In this document: piece by piece, positions 29,346 through 37,820 of the stretch | Position numbering within the stretch: the first letter of the stretch is position 1 | How the letters are laid out: every line of letters begins with the position of its first letter | Assembly (NCBI RefSeq): GCF_000981385.1 | Contig: NZ_LATZ01000128.1 | Location: 248,001-312,000, forward strand | From: Bacillus sp. SA1-12 | Lineage (GTDB): Bacteria > Bacillota > Bacilli > Bacillales > Bacillaceae | Direction of reading: 5' to 3' | DNA length: 64,000 bases | Made by a program: the position numbers and the translations under genes | The notes under the pieces: generated by a model | What the model was told of the DNA's origin: nothing | Databases searched by the model: none | What the model saw: only the letters and a program-made list of their open reading frames with translations

Positions 29346-29392
29346 GAAAAGAGATGTCTCAAGAGTCAAACTCTGCGAGACATCTCTTTTTT
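29346..29392 (+). terminator. Terminator at the end of the glucarate cassette
   Basis: AAAAGAGATGTCTC pairs perfectly with GAGACATCTCTTTT, followed by Ts. It marks the right boundary of the inserted block. Confidence 0.9.
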
Positions 29393-29496
29393 ACTTAAAG
29401 GAAAGAGGCCCCTTAATTGGCGTTCCCCACTATTCAAATCAGTTCTATTCCAAATTGGACGTGCATAAAGTTTAATAGGCGTGTCCGAGGGGGTTA

Positions 29497-30060
29497 ATGA
29501 TGAACATAGAAGCGATCATGGGTGAACTGCTTACATTGCTGATTATGGCACTGGCCTTAGGGATGGATGCATTTTCTGTAGGTCTTGGCATGGGGTTAAT
29601 ACGATTAAAGGCCAGACAAATCTTTTACATAGGAATAACAATCGGCATTTTTCATATATGGATGCCATTAGTAGGGATGCTAATCGGAAAAGCCCTGAGT
29701 GATACATTTGGTACGATCGCAACATTATTAGGCGGCGGTTTGTTAATTCTTCTTGGGGTACAGATGGTGTTCGCCTCATTTAGAAAAGATGAGAAGCCGT
29801 TGATTACACCAGTCGGATTTGGATTAATCGTGTTTGCCCTCAGTGTCAGCTTGGATAGCTTTTCTGTCGGCTTAAGCTTAGGAATTTACGGGGCAAAGAC
29901 AGTTCTGACGGTTGTTACTTTTGGAATTGTTAGTATGGTGTTAACCTGGATTGGCCTGTTAACAGGTAAACGTGTCCAGGCATGGCTAGGTTCATATAGT
30001 GAAGCGCTCGGCGGAAGCATCTTACTGGCATTTGGCGTAAAATTAATCTTTCCATTCTAA
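29497..30060 (+). CDS. mntP: Manganese efflux pump MntP
   Basis: A 187-residue, six-TM membrane protein of the MntP (DUF204) family that exports Mn2+ and prevents manganese toxicity. The paired motifs [16 protein letters not shown] (TM1) and [16 protein letters not shown] (TM4) are the internal repeat carrying the metal-binding Asp residues. Two adjacent ATGs follow GAGGGGG; either 29497 or 29500 could be used. In B. subtilis (ywlD) it directly follows ywlC, so the glucarate block separates them here. No Mn riboswitch (yybP-ykoY) is apparent upstream. Confidence 0.92.
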   Translation: MMNIEAIMGELLTLLIMALALGMDAFSVGLGMGLIRLKARQIFYIGITIGIFHIWMPLVGMLIGKALSDTFGTIATLLGGGLLILLGVQMVFASFRKDEKPLITPVGFGLIVFALSVSLDSFSVGLSLGIYGAKTVLTVVTFGIVSMVLTWIGLLTGKRVQAWLGSYSEALGGSILLAFGVKLIFPF

Positions 30061-30062
30061 GT

Positions 30063-30096
30063 AACGACCGGTTGTGTGGAACAGCCGGTCGTTTGT
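30063..30096 (+). terminator. Terminator of mntP
   Basis: AACGACCGG pairs with CCGGTCGTT, followed by a short T run. Confidence 0.85.
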
Positions 30097-30277
30097 TAAG
30101 ATAATATCTCCTTTGTAAAGCTTGTGTAAATATATCCATGATCATATTTTGGTGAATATGTAAAGGGCTGGGAAATAAAGAAGAATAATTAACCTTTTTG
30201 TAGTTCCTTACACCTAATATTATGGTGTTTTTTACTAAGTTCCCCTTTATCTAGTCCCTTTCTAACTATTATTTCCA

Positions 30278-30331
30278 TTTACAATATTATTACATTTCCT
30301 TAAAAGTAAATTAAAACTCCTAATCTATAAT
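30278..30331 (+). promoter_or_regulatory. PhoP-type box and -10 element of the alkaline phosphatase
   Basis: TTTACA (30278), ATTACA (30289), TTAAAA (30300) and TTAAAA (30311) follow each other every 11 bp. Nine nt later comes the consensus -10 TATAAT (30326-30331). There is no good -35. The layout is identical to that of the giant phosphoesterase gene and typical of PhoP-activated promoters. The rest of the 30061-30367 spacer is AT-rich with nothing else recognised. Confidence 0.85.
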
Positions 30332-30367
30332 CAGCTTTGTCACAACATAGAATAGGAGGAATCATTC

Positions 30368-31750
30368 ATGTTTAATAAAAGATTTAAAAAGAAGCTTTTG
30401 CCATTAGCCGTTATGACAACAGTTGCTCTTGGTAGTTTAGGAGGAACATTCTCTGTTGCGGAAGCAAAAGAAGTAAATAATAATCCTGAAATAAAAAATG
30501 TCATCTTCCTGATTGGAGATGGAATGGGTGTTTCCTATACATCTGCTTATCGTTATTTGCAGGATAATGATAACTCGAAATTTGCCGCACGTACCGAGCT
30601 TGATAAATATTTAGTCGGACAGCAAATGACATATCCTGAAGATCCAGAGCAAAACGTAACGGATTCCGCATCTGCAGCCACAGCGATGTCCGCTGGTATT
30701 AAAACATATAATAATGCGATTGCCGTTGATAATGACGGTTCAGAGGTAAAAACCGTATTGGAATCTGCGAAGGAACAAGGAAAAGCAACAGGCCTTGTGG
30801 CAACATCAGAAATTACGCACGCAACACCAGCTTCATTTGGATCACATGATCACAGCCGTAAAAACATGAACGCCATTGCGGATGACTATTATGATGAGCT
30901 AATTAATGGCAAGCATAAAGTGGATGTGCTTCTTGGCGGAGGAACAGACTTATTTATCCGCGACGACCGCAATCTTGTTGAACAATTTAAAAAGGATGGT
31001 TTCAGCTATGTCACGAATAAGGACGAGCTGGTAAAAGATGATAATGAACAGGTTCTTGGTTTATTCGCAGAACGCGGCTTGCCAAAAATGATTGACCGTA
31101 CAGAGGACGTTCCGTCTTTAGAGGAGATGACAAACTCTGCGATTGACCGTTTAAACAAAGACAAGGATGGCTTTTTCCTTATGATCGAAGGAAGCCAAAT
31201 TGACTGGGCGGGACATGATAATGACATCGTTTCAGCTATGAGTGAAATGGAAGACTTTGAAAAGGCCTTTAAAGCTGCAATTGAGTTTGCGAAAAAGGAC
31301 AAGCATACATTAGTTGTTGCGACAGCTGACCATTCAACAGGCGGTTATTCAATCGGTGCTAATGGCATTTACAACTGGTTTGGCGAACCAATCAAAGCAG
31401 CGAAACGCACACCTGATTTCATGGCAAGTGAAATTGCAAAAGGTGCTGATGTAGAAGAAACATTGAAAAAATATATTGATCTTGAATTAACTTCAGAGGA
31501 AATTCAATCTGTAAAAGATGCTGCTTCAAAAGAAGAAATTGATATTGATAATGCAATCGAGAAAATTTTCGATAACAGATCACATACAGGCTGGACAACT
31601 GGCGGTCATACTGGTGAAGACGTTCCTGTATATGCATTCGGTCCTGCATCTGATCGATTTGCTGGAAATATTGATAACACGGATAATGCAAAAATCATTT
31701 TTGATCTTTTAGAAAAAGGCAAAAATAAAACAGTGATTGAAGATAAGTAA
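30368..31750 (+). CDS. Secreted alkaline phosphatase
   Basis: Extracellular or wall-associated phosphomonoesterase that frees inorganic phosphate, as PhoA/PhoB of B. subtilis do under phosphate starvation. It is 460 residues with a signal peptide of about 33 residues (KKLLPLAV to AEA-KEV). Active-site features are IGDGMGVSYT (metal Asp), nucleophile Ser100 in TDSASAATAM, EGSQIDWAGHDND, ATADHSTGGYS and the late HTGEDVPVYAFG. A strong AGGAGG ribosome site and PhoP box precede it. It is inserted between mntP and ywlE relative to B. subtilis. I cannot say which of PhoA or PhoB it corresponds to. Confidence 0.95.
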   Translation: MFNKRFKKKLLPLAVMTTVALGSLGGTFSVAEAKEVNNNPEIKNVIFLIGDGMGVSYTSAYRYLQDNDNSKFAARTELDKYLVGQQMTYPEDPEQNVTDSASAATAMSAGIKTYNNAIAVDNDGSEVKTVLESAKEQGKATGLVATSEITHATPASFGSHDHSRKNMNAIADDYYDELINGKHKVDVLLGGGTDLFIRDDRNLVEQFKKDGFSYVTNKDELVKDDNEQVLGLFAERGLPKMIDRTEDVPSLEEMTNSAIDRLNKDKDGFFLMIEGSQIDWAGHDNDIVSAMSEMEDFEKAFKAAIEFAKKDKHTLVVATADHSTGGYSIGANGIYNWFGEPIKAAKRTPDFMASEIAKGADVEETLKKYIDLELTSEEIQSVKDAASKEEIDIDNAIEKIFDNRSHTGWTTGGHTGEDVPVYAFGPASDRFAGNIDNTDNAKIIFDLLEKGKNKTVIEDK

Positions 31751-31776
31751 GAAGAACTCGTAATAAATAGAGAGTT

Positions 31777-31818
31777 AGAAGGGCTGGCACATTCGCTTTA
31801 CGTCAGCCCCTTCTTTTT
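31777..31818 (+). terminator. Terminator of the alkaline phosphatase gene
   Basis: AGAAGGGCTGGC pairs with GTCAGCCCCTTCT (one bulge), followed by six Ts. Confidence 0.85.
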
Positions 31819-31850
31819 TAAAAGATGGCGGCTAATAGGGGGTTTTACTG

Positions 31851-32486
31851 ATGAAAAAAATCATCGTTCTTATCACATTATTATCAGTCATGTTAGTAGC
31901 ATGCTCAAACAATAATGGCGGCAGTGCTTCTGAACAGGAAAAACAAAATGACACCGGGTATTTAGATGACTACTCATCAAACCCGCAGGTAACGGATGAT
32001 CGAAACTTGGTTGAAGTCGGAAAATCGGTTTCCGATGAGAGAGGGAAGGCGACATTAAAGGCAATTAATTATGTTGATAAAGCATACGAAATTGGCCCGA
32101 TTCAGCTTCGCATTAAAGATGCAAAAGTCATCCACCTGCGACCGGATTACAGCCTGATCGATTATTTTCATGTGTTAACACATGAGGAAGAGTTCGATTT
32201 TACAAAGGTGTTTGTTGAAATTGAGAACACATCTGAAGAAAAAGTCAGCTTCGCACCAATCGCAATGATTAAAACAAGTACAGGTGAAACCTTTGATTGG
32301 GAAAAGGATATTTATCTGGAGGATTTAAATGGTGAAATAGAGGGAAAGTCAGCGAAAAAAGGAAACCTGGGCTTTATCGTTGATACCTCAAAAGAGCTTG
32401 AATGGATTGAAATTACAACGAGTGATGTATTTGATCAAAATCAAAAGAAAATCCATGATTCACAAAAAATAAAGATTGAGTTCTAA
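31851..32486 (+). CDS. Lipoprotein of unknown function
   Basis: 211 residues with a clear lipoprotein signal: MKKIIVLITLLSVMLVAC, lipobox LVAC with the lipidated Cys at residue 18, then a Ser/Asn/Gly-rich linker. The mature part is probably a single beta-sandwich (FVEIENTSEEKVSFAPIAMI, then IKTSTGETFDW), similar in style to DUF4352-type domains that sit outside the membrane. Its function is not known. It follows the alkaline phosphatase but has the upstream terminator between them, so it is probably transcribed separately. Confidence 0.75.
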   Translation: MKKIIVLITLLSVMLVACSNNNGGSASEQEKQNDTGYLDDYSSNPQVTDDRNLVEVGKSVSDERGKATLKAINYVDKAYEIGPIQLRIKDAKVIHLRPDYSLIDYFHVLTHEEEFDFTKVFVEIENTSEEKVSFAPIAMIKTSTGETFDWEKDIYLEDLNGEIEGKSAKKGNLGFIVDTSKELEWIEITTSDVFDQNQKKIHDSQKIKIEF

Positions 32487-32487
32487 A

Positions 32488-32518
32488 AAAGTATAGAGGC
32501 TGCCTCTATGCTTTTTTG
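32488..32518 (+). terminator. Terminator of the lipoprotein gene
   Basis: AAAGTATAGAGGC pairs with GCCTCTATGCTTT in a tight hairpin, followed by Ts. Confidence 0.85.
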
Positions 32519-32795
32519 GTTTAAAAGGAAATGATAAAGTGCTTGTTCTTTGGATAAGCGTTATCAGCATCCAGCTTCGAAGCACAGGACGTGCAAGGGC
32601 AGTCATGGTGATTGGACGTTAAGTCTTTGACTGCCAGCGCCCAGCCCCTCTAGGGTCTCGTGCAAAGAACGCCTATTCAATATCGTATTATTTGCTCTAG
32701 TCTGAGCAAGGCGCTTACGCTTTTATTCCTAAAGTGCATGTGACTATTTTCTTTACAACGTTTCCATTATAATAAGTAGAAAGGAGTGTTATGAC
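32519..32795. other. Spacer upstream of ywlE
   Basis: A 277 bp spacer holding dispersed repeat copy E and then an AT-rich stretch before ywlE. No gene is seen. Confidence 0.6.
32625..32724. repeat. Dispersed palindromic intergenic repeat, copy E (degenerate)
   Basis: GCCAGCGCCCAGCCCCTC on the left and GAGCAAGGCGCTTACGCTTTT on the right (given here as GAGCAAGGCGCTTACG plus CTTTT) match the ends of the family. The middle is not clearly palindromic. Confidence 0.6.
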
Positions 32796-33254
32796 ATGAC
32801 AAATGTATTATTCGTTTGTACCGGAAATACATGCAGAAGCCCTATGGCAGAAGCGCTTTTAAAGCATTTGAAGAGCTCTGATCAGCTGGATGTAAAGTCT
32901 GCTGGAGTATTTGCTATCGATGGCAGCCATGCAACACGATATGCACAAGAAGCTTTAAATGAAAAGGGGATTTCTTGCGATCATCAATCTTCAAGCCTGA
33001 GTGAAGAGATTGTTGATTGGGCAACAATTATTCTAACAATGACAAATCAACATAAGCAATCTGTTATCGAAATTTATCCGCATGCAGGTCGTAAAACATA
33101 TACCCTTTCTGAATATGTTTCTGATAGGGACGAAGAACGAAAAGAGATCACCGATCCATTTGGCGGACACCTGGATACCTATCGTCAAACATTAGCGGAT
33201 TTAGAAGAGCACATTTATAAATTAGTAAATAAGCTTGAGGGAAATAACGCTTAA
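32796..33254 (+). CDS. ywlE: Protein-arginine-phosphatase YwlE
   Basis: Removes phosphate from arginine residues, reversing the McsB kinase that tags proteins for ClpCP. It is 152 residues in the low-molecular-weight tyrosine phosphatase fold, with active site C8-TGNTC-R14 and the general acid Asp in ITDPFGG. Thr12 in the loop (CTGNTCRS) is the residue known in YwlE to give arginine rather than tyrosine specificity. An AAAGGAGTG ribosome site precedes it. It starts the conserved ywlE-rpiB-ywlG run. Confidence 0.93.
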   Translation: MTNVLFVCTGNTCRSPMAEALLKHLKSSDQLDVKSAGVFAIDGSHATRYAQEALNEKGISCDHQSSSLSEEIVDWATIILTMTNQHKQSVIEIYPHAGRKTYTLSEYVSDRDEERKEITDPFGGHLDTYRQTLADLEEHIYKLVNKLEGNNA

Positions 33255-33346
33255 GTTTTCAAGGAAATAATTGATCGTTCGATAAGATAAGCGATACAAT
33301 AAAAGAAATGAATTTATTAAATATAGCAGATTATGGGAGGACCAAG

Positions 33347-33793
33347 ATGAAAGTAGCAGTTGCATCAGATCACGGCGGTATAAATATTCGGAGAGAAATC
33401 ATTTCATTACTAGAGGAATTGAACATTGAATATACAGACATGGGTTGCGAATGTGAAACATCTGTAGATTACCCTGATTATGCATTGCCGGTGGCAGAGC
33501 GTGTGGCAAACGGGGAATTTGATCGAGGAATCTTAATTTGCGGCACGGGCATTGGTATGAGCATCGCGGCTAACAAAGTAAAGGGCATCCGTTGCGCACT
33601 TGTTCATGATATGTTCAGCGCACAGGCAACACGTGAGCATAATGACAGCAATATCCTCGCAATGGGTGAGCGAGTAATCGGACCAGGTCTTGCAAGGGAA
33701 ATAGCGAAAATTTGGTTAAATACAGAATATTTAGGCGGACGTCATGCGACACGTGTGGGAAAAATTGATCAATACGAAAATGAACACGCTTAA
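33347..33793 (+). CDS. rpiB: Ribose-5-phosphate isomerase B
   Basis: Interconverts ribose-5-phosphate and ribulose-5-phosphate in the pentose phosphate pathway. It is 148 residues, starting MKVAVASDHGGINIRRE, with the active-site Cys in LICGTGIGMSIAANK and phosphate-binding His/Arg residues in REHNDSNILAMGER. I use ATG 33347 after GGGAGGACC, since the upstream extension has no initiation signal. It is 92 nt after ywlE and 18 nt before ywlG. With tal missing, the rest of the non-oxidative pathway must be encoded elsewhere. Confidence 0.94.
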   Translation: MKVAVASDHGGINIRREIISLLEELNIEYTDMGCECETSVDYPDYALPVAERVANGEFDRGILICGTGIGMSIAANKVKGIRCALVHDMFSAQATREHNDSNILAMGERVIGPGLAREIAKIWLNTEYLGGRHATRVGKIDQYENEHA

Positions 33794-33811
33794 AAAGGAA
33801 GTCGTATAACG

Positions 33812-34384
33812 ATGACAAATATAGAGAATTGGCAGCGGGATCTATCCACTTTATTAACAGAATTTCAGACTCAAGCAAACGTTGGCAAAGACGATCTTGT
33901 GGTAATAGGCTGCAGTACAAGTGAAGTAATCGGTGAAAAAATCGGAACAGCAGGCTCAGAAGACGTGGCCGAAATGATTTTTAATATACTGGCAAATTTT
34001 AAAGAGGAAACAGGAGCACACCTCGCCTTTCAATGCTGTGAGCATTTAAACCGCGCCCTCGTGATGGAAAAGGCCGCAGCGAAAGCGAATGGATTTGAAG
34101 AGGTCACCGTTATTCCAGTTAGAAAAGCAGGAGGCGCAATGGCAACCTATGCTTATCAGCAGATGGAAAACCCGGTAGTGGTTGAATTCATTAAGGCTGA
34201 TGCTGGAATCGATATCGGTGATACATTCATCGGAATGCATTTGAAGCATGTGGCAGTCCCATTGCGAAGCACAATTAAGCAAATTGGTTCCGCCCACGTC
34301 ACTATGGCTAAAACACGTCCAAAACTTATTGGCGGTGCAAGAGCGGTGTATGAAGCAACAAAAGAAAATACATCCTGTCATTGA
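33812..34384 (+). CDS. ywlG: UPF0340/DUF436 family protein YwlG
   Basis: 190 residues of the YwlG family. Motifs are [20 protein letters not shown] near the N-terminus, [14 protein letters not shown], and [15 protein letters not shown]. The glycine- and cysteine-rich loops suggest a ligand- or metal-binding alpha/beta protein, but no activity is established to my knowledge. It is co-transcribed with rpiB (18 nt apart), and this rpiB-ywlG-glyA order is conserved in Bacillus. Confidence 0.9.
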   Translation: MTNIENWQRDLSTLLTEFQTQANVGKDDLVVIGCSTSEVIGEKIGTAGSEDVAEMIFNILANFKEETGAHLAFQCCEHLNRALVMEKAAAKANGFEEVTVIPVRKAGGAMATYAYQQMENPVVVEFIKADAGIDIGDTFIGMHLKHVAVPLRSTIKQIGSAHVTMAKTRPKLIGGARAVYEATKENTSCH

Positions 34385-34469
34385 TCATTAGCTGAATCAA
34401 CGTTATGTTGGTTCTTTTTTTTGCTTGAAATGAATGAACAATGCTGAGAAATAGCTGAATCAGCTTACT

Positions 34470-34590
34470 TTTTATGGAGCTAAGCTGATTGGAGCAGAAG
34501 GTGTGAGGCTCCTGCCGGAAAAAGCGAGTCAATAGGAAACCACGTAGACGCGCGGCGATGGGAAGGCTCCCTGACCGCCAGAGAAAAGGA
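34470..34590. repeat. Dispersed repeat of a second family
   Basis: This GC-rich block contains GTGAGGCTCCTGCCGG, AAAAGCGAGTC, GTAGACGCG, GGAAGGCTCC and GACCGCC. It recalls a GGCTCCTGC...AAAGCGAGTC element that I remember from several Bacillaceae genomes. Composition differs sharply from the AT-rich flanks. Only one copy is present in the window. Confidence 0.5.
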
Positions 34591-34750
34591 AGGGTTTAAA
34601 AGAGTCTAATTTTAAAAAACAAAACCGTTTTAGTCAAAAATCACAAAATATTCTCTCATTAAAGGTTGACTTTGTTAGAAAAACTAACCACAATAAGTTG
34701 TATCAATTTCTCCTGTTATAAAAATAATAAAAAAGATAGCTTTTTAAATC

Positions 34751-34793
34751 AAACGAATATTTCAATCATTAAAACTTAGAAATATTCGTATTT
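34751..34793 (+). promoter_or_regulatory. Inverted PurR-type box pair upstream of glyA
   Basis: AAACGAATATTT (34751-34762) and its inverse AAATATTCGTATTT (34780-34793) are separated by 17 nt. PurR of B. subtilis binds paired PurBoxes (core CGAA) with 16-17 nt spacing, and glyA is a known PurR target. The pair lies about 90-130 nt upstream of the predicted start of transcription, farther than usual. Confidence 0.6.
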
Positions 34794-34847
34794 AAGCCGT
34801 TAAATCGGCGAATTTCATAAAAAACACAAAAATATTTCAGAAAATCT

Positions 34848-34877
34848 TTTACAATACAGCACATTAACGTGTACAAT
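34848..34877 (+). promoter_or_regulatory. Sigma-A promoter of glyA
   Basis: TTTACA (34848-34853), an 18 bp spacer, then TACAAT (34872-34877). Confidence 0.6.
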
Positions 34878-34953
34878 ATAGATGGAATTAGACGTTAAAA
34901 AGCTGTGTAGGATAAATCCATAACTAGGTTTGATTGAAGGGAGATTGTAACGA

Positions 34954-36195
34954 ATGAAATTTTTACCAGAACAAGATGCGAAAATCTTCGAAGCGATTCA
35001 ACTTGAGCGCACTCGTCAAGAAACAAAAATTGAACTTATTGCTTCAGAGAACTTTGTAAGTGAAGCTGTCATGGAAGCACAAGGCTCTGTGCTTACAAAT
35101 AAATATGCAGAAGGTTATCCTGGCCGCCGTTATTATGGTGGTTGTGAGCATGTTGATATTGTTGAAGATATTGCAAGAGACCGTGCAAAAGAAATCTTCG
35201 GTGCAGAATATGTAAATGTTCAGCCTCACTCAGGTGCACAAGCGAATATGGGTGTTTATTTCACTATTTTAGATCATGGTGACACGGTTCTAGGAATGAA
35301 CTTATCACATGGCGGTCACTTAACACACGGTAGCCCAGTAAACTTTAGCGGTGTTCAATACAATTTTGTTGAATATGGTGTTGACGAAAAAACACATCGC
35401 ATCAATTATGAGGATGTATTAGAAAAAGCTAGACTTCACAAGCCGAAACTAATTGTTGCTGGTGCTAGTGCATATCCAAGAGCAATTGATTTCAAAAAAT
35501 TCCGTGAAATCGCTGATGAAGTTGGCGCTTATTTCATGGTCGATATGGCTCATATTGCAGGTTTAGTAGCTGCTGGTTTACATGAAAACCCGGTGCCATA
35601 CGCTGATTTTGTTACAACAACAACACACAAAACACTTCGTGGACCACGCGGCGGTATGATTTTATGTAAAGAAGAGTTTGGAAAGAAAATTGACAAATCG
35701 ATCTTCCCGGGAATCCAAGGCGGTCCGCTAATGCACGTTATTGCTGCAAAAGCAGTCGCATTTGGCGAAGCTCTTGAAGACAGCTTTAAATCATATGCAC
35801 AAAACATTATTGACAATGCAAAGCGCTTAGCTGAAAAATTACAAGCAGAAGGACTTACTCTTGTATCTGGCGGTACTGATAATCACCTGCTATTAGTTGA
35901 TGTTCGTTCACTTGGATTAACAGGAAAAGTTGCAGAGCATGTATTAGATGAAATCGGAATTACTGTCAATAAAAACACAATTCCATTTGAAACTGAAAGC
36001 CCATTTGTAACAAGCGGTATCCGTATCGGAACAGCTGCAGTAACAAGCCGCGGCTTTGGATTAGAGGAAATGGACGAAATCGGCAGCATTATTGCATTTG
36101 CACTTAAAAATCATGAAGATTCATCAAAGCTTGCTGAGGCAAAACAGCGCGTAGAAGACTTAACAAGCAAATTCCCTTTATATCGTAACCTGTAA
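34954..36195 (+). CDS. glyA: Serine hydroxymethyltransferase
   Basis: PLP enzyme that converts serine and tetrahydrofolate to glycine and methylene-THF, feeding purine and thymidylate synthesis. The 413 residues match the family. The cofactor Lys226 is in [14 protein letters not shown]; other motifs are the N-terminal ASENFVS, the YGGCEHVD segment and DMAHIAGL. The GAAGGGAGA ribosome site is good. Likely PurR control fits its role in one-carbon supply. It is followed by a terminator and upp. Confidence 0.97.
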   Translation: MKFLPEQDAKIFEAIQLERTRQETKIELIASENFVSEAVMEAQGSVLTNKYAEGYPGRRYYGGCEHVDIVEDIARDRAKEIFGAEYVNVQPHSGAQANMGVYFTILDHGDTVLGMNLSHGGHLTHGSPVNFSGVQYNFVEYGVDEKTHRINYEDVLEKARLHKPKLIVAGASAYPRAIDFKKFREIADEVGAYFMVDMAHIAGLVAAGLHENPVPYADFVTTTTHKTLRGPRGGMILCKEEFGKKIDKSIFPGIQGGPLMHVIAAKAVAFGEALEDSFKSYAQNIIDNAKRLAEKLQAEGLTLVSGGTDNHLLLVDVRSLGLTGKVAEHVLDEIGITVNKNTIPFETESPFVTSGIRIGTAAVTSRGFGLEEMDEIGSIIAFALKNHEDSSKLAEAKQRVEDLTSKFPLYRNL

Positions 36196-36202
36196 TAAAT
36201 AG

Positions 36203-36233
36203 AAGGACGGCTTCCTATGAAGTCGTCCTTTTT
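36203..36233 (+). terminator. Terminator of glyA
   Basis: AAGGACGGCTTC pairs with GAAGTCGTCCTT, followed by Ts. Confidence 0.88.
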
Positions 36234-36412
36234 GCACTCTCCAACCTCCTCTTACAATCGATAAATGACCTTCTTTTTTTCTGTCAACAAGGTTTTCCTG
36301 TAAACGTCCAATTAAATCCTTATGATGGTGTATAATTAAGAAGATTGAACTTGAAACTATTATCGAATTTCTGTAAAATCTATTGAAGTGTCTAAGAAAA
36401 GGAGATGATTTG

Positions 36413-37042
36413 ATGGGGAAAGTATACGTGTTTGATCATCCATTAATTCAACATAAACTTACATATATTCGTGAAAAAAGTACAGGAACAAAGGAATTCC
36501 GTGAGCTTGTAGATGAAGTTGCAAGCTTAATGGCGTTTGAAATTACACGTGATCTTCCATTGAAAGAAGTTGATGTGGAAACACCGGTATGTACGGCGAA
36601 ATCTAAGGTGCTTTCAGGAAAAAAACTAGGAATTATTCCTATTTTACGTGCTGGTTTAGGAATGGTAGATGGTATCTTAAAGCTTATTCCAGCAGCAAAA
36701 GTTGGACATGTTGGACTATATCGCGATCCGGAAACATTGCAGCCTGTTGAATATTACGTAAAGCTTCCATCTGATGTAGAAGAGCGTGATTTTATCGTCG
36801 TTGATCCAATGCTGGCAACAGGAGGATCAGCAGTAGAGGCAATCAACAGCTTGAAAAAACGAGGAGCAAAAAATATTAAATTTATGTGCTTAATTGCTGC
36901 TCCAGAGGGCGTAGAAGTAGTGAAGGAAGCACATCCAGATGTTGATATTTACATAGCGGCATTAGATGAAAAACTAAATGATCATGGCTATATTGTTCCA
37001 GGACTAGGAGATGCAGGCGATCGCCTTTATGGAACAAAGTAA
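36413..37042 (+). CDS. upp: Uracil phosphoribosyltransferase
   Basis: Salvages uracil to UMP using PRPP. The 209 residues start [16 protein letters not shown]. The PRPP-binding loop is [12 protein letters not shown] and the C-terminal uracil site is [15 protein letters not shown] 36413 follows AAAAGGAGATGA at ideal distance; the 30 nt upstream extension is not supported. In B. subtilis the atp operon comes next, but here a protease gene and repeat array intervene. Confidence 0.95.
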   Translation: MGKVYVFDHPLIQHKLTYIREKSTGTKEFRELVDEVASLMAFEITRDLPLKEVDVETPVCTAKSKVLSGKKLGIIPILRAGLGMVDGILKLIPAAKVGHVGLYRDPETLQPVEYYVKLPSDVEERDFIVVDPMLATGGSAVEAINSLKKRGAKNIKFMCLIAAPEGVEVVKEAHPDVDIYIAALDEKLNDHGYIVPGLGDAGDRLYGTK

Positions 37043-37053
37043 CATATAGCAGG

Positions 37054-37089
37054 AAAAAGGAAATCTCTAGGATGAGGTTTCCTTTTTTT
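37054..37089 (+). terminator. Terminator of upp
   Basis: AAAAGGAAATCTC pairs with GAGGTTTCCTTTT, followed by Ts. Confidence 0.88.
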
Positions 37090-37153
37090 AAAACTTTTTT
37101 AACAGAATACAACTACTTTCATCCAAAAAGTGCATGAAAGCAGATATAGAAAA

Positions 37154-37640
37154 GTCTCTCAAGGCACTATGGTAATGGACAAAACTGGGCAAAGGGAAGA
37201 AAGAAAAGTCTCATAGAAAGGGTCAAAGGGACAAACCAGTAGTGAGAAACATAGAAAGTCTCGTAGCCATCGTCAAAGGGACAAAACGAGGTGTGAGAAA
37301 CGAAGAAAAGTCTCGTAGCCATCGTCAAAGGGACAAAACCAGGTGTAAGAAACGAAGAAAAGTCTTGTAGCCATCGTCAAAAGGACAAAACCAGGTAAGA
37401 GGAAGGAAGAACAGTCTCATAGAAAGCTTTAAGGGACAAAACGAGGTAAGAGAAAGGAAGAACAGTCTCATAGAAAGCTTCAAAAGGACAAAACCAGGTG
37501 TAAGAAACGAAGGAAAGTCTCGTAGCCATCGTCAAAAGGACAAAACCAGGTAAGAGAAACGAAAAAAAGTCCCGTAGAAAGAGTTAAACGGAAACAACTA
37601 TGTAAGAGAAACAAAGAAAGGTCTCATAGCCAGCCAAATG
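37154..37640. repeat. 52 bp tandem array, minus orientation
   Basis: GTCTC-type unit starts are found at 37154, 37208, 37258, 37310, 37362, 37414, 37464, 37517, 37569 and 37621, a period of 50-54 bp. A typical unit is GTCTCGTAGCCATCGTCAAA, then GGGACAAAACCAGGTG, then TAAGAAACGAAGAAAA. On the - strand each unit holds GTCC-N16-GAGAC, the same spacing as in the 17.3 kb array. Copies are contiguous, without unique spacers. Confidence 0.85.
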
Positions 37641-37820
37641 AATGCGGGAGAAAGCAAATAGCTTATAAACGTATTATTCATACCTCTAAGCAAGAATGTT
37701 TGATAAGAATTTCTATTCGTAAATTCACTGTTAATTGTTATTTCAAACCCGGTCCCCATTCCCCTCTTCCATACATGTTTTTCAAGAAAAGGAACAGACT
37801 ATTTGGAGAGGTGGTTTTTA

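Larger units (their letters stand above)
34385..34953. other. Intergenic region between ywlG and glyA
   Basis: A 569 bp region. The left part holds a GC-rich dispersed repeat (34470-34590). The right part holds an inverted pair of PurR-type boxes and a promoter. No gene is supported. Confidence 0.75.
37043..37820. other. Gene-free region dominated by a 52 bp array
   Basis: A 778 bp stretch holding the upp terminator, about ten copies of a 52 bp repeat, then about 160 bp of AT-rich DNA before the subtilase gene. No coding frame is convincing. Confidence 0.8.

Noticed and set aside
29248-29496. yybP-ykoY manganese riboswitch before mntP
   Set aside because: The region holds only the terminator of the preceding block and AT-rich DNA. 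The conserved riboswitch loops could not be found.
37154-37640. Possible CRISPR array
   Set aside because: Units are contiguous 50-54 bp near-copies without unique spacers, and no cas genes are present. The same holds for the arrays at 9.9, 17.3 and 56 kb.
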